Assembly (NCBI GenBank): GCA_900555165.1
Contig: USKE01000141.1
Span: forward strand, 1 to 6,020
Length of the DNA: 6,020 bases
From: an uncultured Porphyromonadaceae bacterium
GTDB taxonomy: Bacteria > Bacteroidota > Bacteroidia > Bacteroidales > Muribaculaceae
Reading direction: 5' to 3'
In this document: piece by piece, positions 5,237 to 6,020 of the stretch
Layout of the letters: every line of letters begins with the position of its first letter
Numbering within the stretch: the first letter of the stretch is position 1
Notes under the pieces: model-generated
The model's database searches: none
Seen by the model: the letters and a program-made list of their open reading frames with translations, nothing else
What the model was told of the DNA's origin: nothing
Program-made: the position numbers and the translations under genes

Positions 5237-6020
5237 TCAGTAGCTGAACGACGAGCCGCCCAGAAACTCGCGCAGCAGCGAGGTGGGGGGCACGTCTTTG
5301 GCGCCGATGGGGGCGAAATAGCTCAGGAAACGGCGCAGACGGTAGGCCTCGGCATACTCGGGGCAGTCGTTGGGCACGTCGCGCAGTATGGCCTCGCCGT
5401 AGTCGCGCATCACGCCCAGCTCGAAGAGCAGCGACGAGTTGAATGTCGAGTCGGCGTTTTCCTGATAGGGGAATATCCAGCGCTCCTCGCCGCGGCGCAC
5501 CGAAGGCCACATGCGCAGGGTGTCGACCGCCGAGGCCCCGCGGTACTTGTGGTCGCGTATGATGCGGCGCAGAAGGCGGTTGTCGGTAGTGGGAATCCAG
5601 TTGTGGTCGTCGATCGAAAGGGTGGTGAGCGCCGAGACGTACACGCGGTATTTCTGCTCCTCGGGAATCGAGGGGGTGAGCGCCGGGTTCAGACCGTGGA
5701 TACCCTCCATGAGCAGTATCGACCCGGGCTTGAGCCGCAGGGTGTCGCCGCGGTACTCGCGGCGCCCCAGCTCGAAGTTGTAGGTGGGCATCCGCACCTC
5801 CTCGCCGCGCAGCAGTGCCTGCAGGTCGCGGTTGAAGGTGTCGAGGTCAAGGGCGTAGAGCGACTCGAAATCAGGGCGCCCGTCGGCGTCGAGGGGTGTC
5901 TTGTCGCGGTCGACGAAATAGTTGTCGAGCGAGATCATCTCGGGCTGCAGCAGGTTGGCCATGAGGTATATGGCCAGGCGCTTGGTGGTGGTTGTCTTGC
6001 CCGACGACGACGGCCCCGCC
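5237..6020 (-). CDS. Uridine kinase/phosphoribulokinase-like nucleoside kinase (N-terminus cut by window edge)
   Basis: This is the C-terminal 260 residues of a P-loop kinase that probably phosphorylates uridine or another nucleoside with ATP in the cytoplasm (pyrimidine salvage). The Walker A motif GPSSSGKT (codons 6016-5993) is at the right edge, followed by TTTKRLA. Next come DNYFVDRDKTP (substrate/metal-binding region), LLMEGIHGLNP (Walker B-like) and DNRLLRRIIRDHKYRG (lid region). A conserved C-terminal block, RMWPSVRRGEERWIFPYQENAD, ends the recognisable motifs. The Bacteroidales family is usually about 550 residues with an N-terminal TGS and threonyl-tRNA-synthetase-like additional domain; that half would lie outside the window, so its presence here is inferred. 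No start codon is visible; the in-frame ATG at 5962 lies after the P-loop and cannot be the true start. Exact substrate is not proven. Confidence 0.9.
   Translation of the reverse strand, partial: AGPSSSGKTTTTKRLAIYLMANLLQPEMISLDNYFVDRDKTPLDADGRPDFESLYALDLDTFNRDLQALLRGEEVRMPTYNFELGRREYRGDTLRLKPGSILLMEGIHGLNPALTPSIPEEQKYRVYVSALTTLSIDDHNWIPTTDNRLLRRIIRDHKYRGASAVDTLRMWPSVRRGEERWIFPYQENADSTFNSSLLFELGVMRDYGEAILRDVPNDCPEYAEAYRLRRFLSYFAPIGAKDVPPTSLLREFLGGSSFSY

Overview
The window reads as chromosomal DNA of a GC-rich member of the Bacteroidales; Muribaculaceae or a close relative is my guess. The reasons are as follows. There are no Shine-Dalgarno sequences ahead of the genes. Four of the promoter candidates carry the Bacteroidetes -7 box TAnnTTTG. 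The secreted protein ends in a tail of the YNLQG...VYI type. The kinase at the right edge belongs to the family annotated in Bacteroidales as 'nucleoside kinase'. There is no transposase, integrase, CRISPR array or phage gene.

Layout, left to right. (1) 1-1261, minus: a sensor histidine kinase, cut by the left edge inside its ATPase domain. (2) 1263-1967, minus: its OmpR/PhoB-type response regulator. The regulator comes first, and one base separates its stop from the kinase start. (3) 1968-2195: a divergent control region with back-to-back promoters, a GC-rich imperfect palindrome and a TTAA direct repeat with 11-bp spacing. (4) 2196-3161, plus: the only plus-strand gene. It encodes a complete RIC/YtfE/ScdA-like di-iron (hemerythrin-type) protein fused to a C-terminal LuxR-type HTH. 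(5) 3202-3234: a strong hairpin shared by this gene and the convergent tRNA. (6) 3240-3326, minus: tRNA-Ser(CGA) with its own promoter. (7) 3378-3423: a long AT-rich hairpin with a T-tract, the likely terminator of the next gene. (8) 3551-5092, minus: a secreted endonuclease I-family nuclease with a Pro/Gly/Asp linker, a predicted beta-sandwich and a C-terminal tail. (9) 5237-6020, minus: the C-terminal part of a uridine kinase/phosphoribulokinase-like nucleoside kinase, cut by the right edge just upstream of its Walker A motif.

How the parts may work together. The most interesting unit is the divergent pair at 1-3161: a membrane two-component system facing a cytoplasmic transcription factor that carries all six predicted di-iron ligands of the nitric-oxide/oxidative-stress repair protein YtfE. 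I infer that the latter is a DNA-binding sensor of NO, O2 or redox state, and it may share regulation with the two-component system. The nuclease, tRNA and nucleoside kinase look like independent housekeeping or secretion units, each with its own promoter or terminator. The first roughly 35 bases look degraded and may be poor contig-end sequence.
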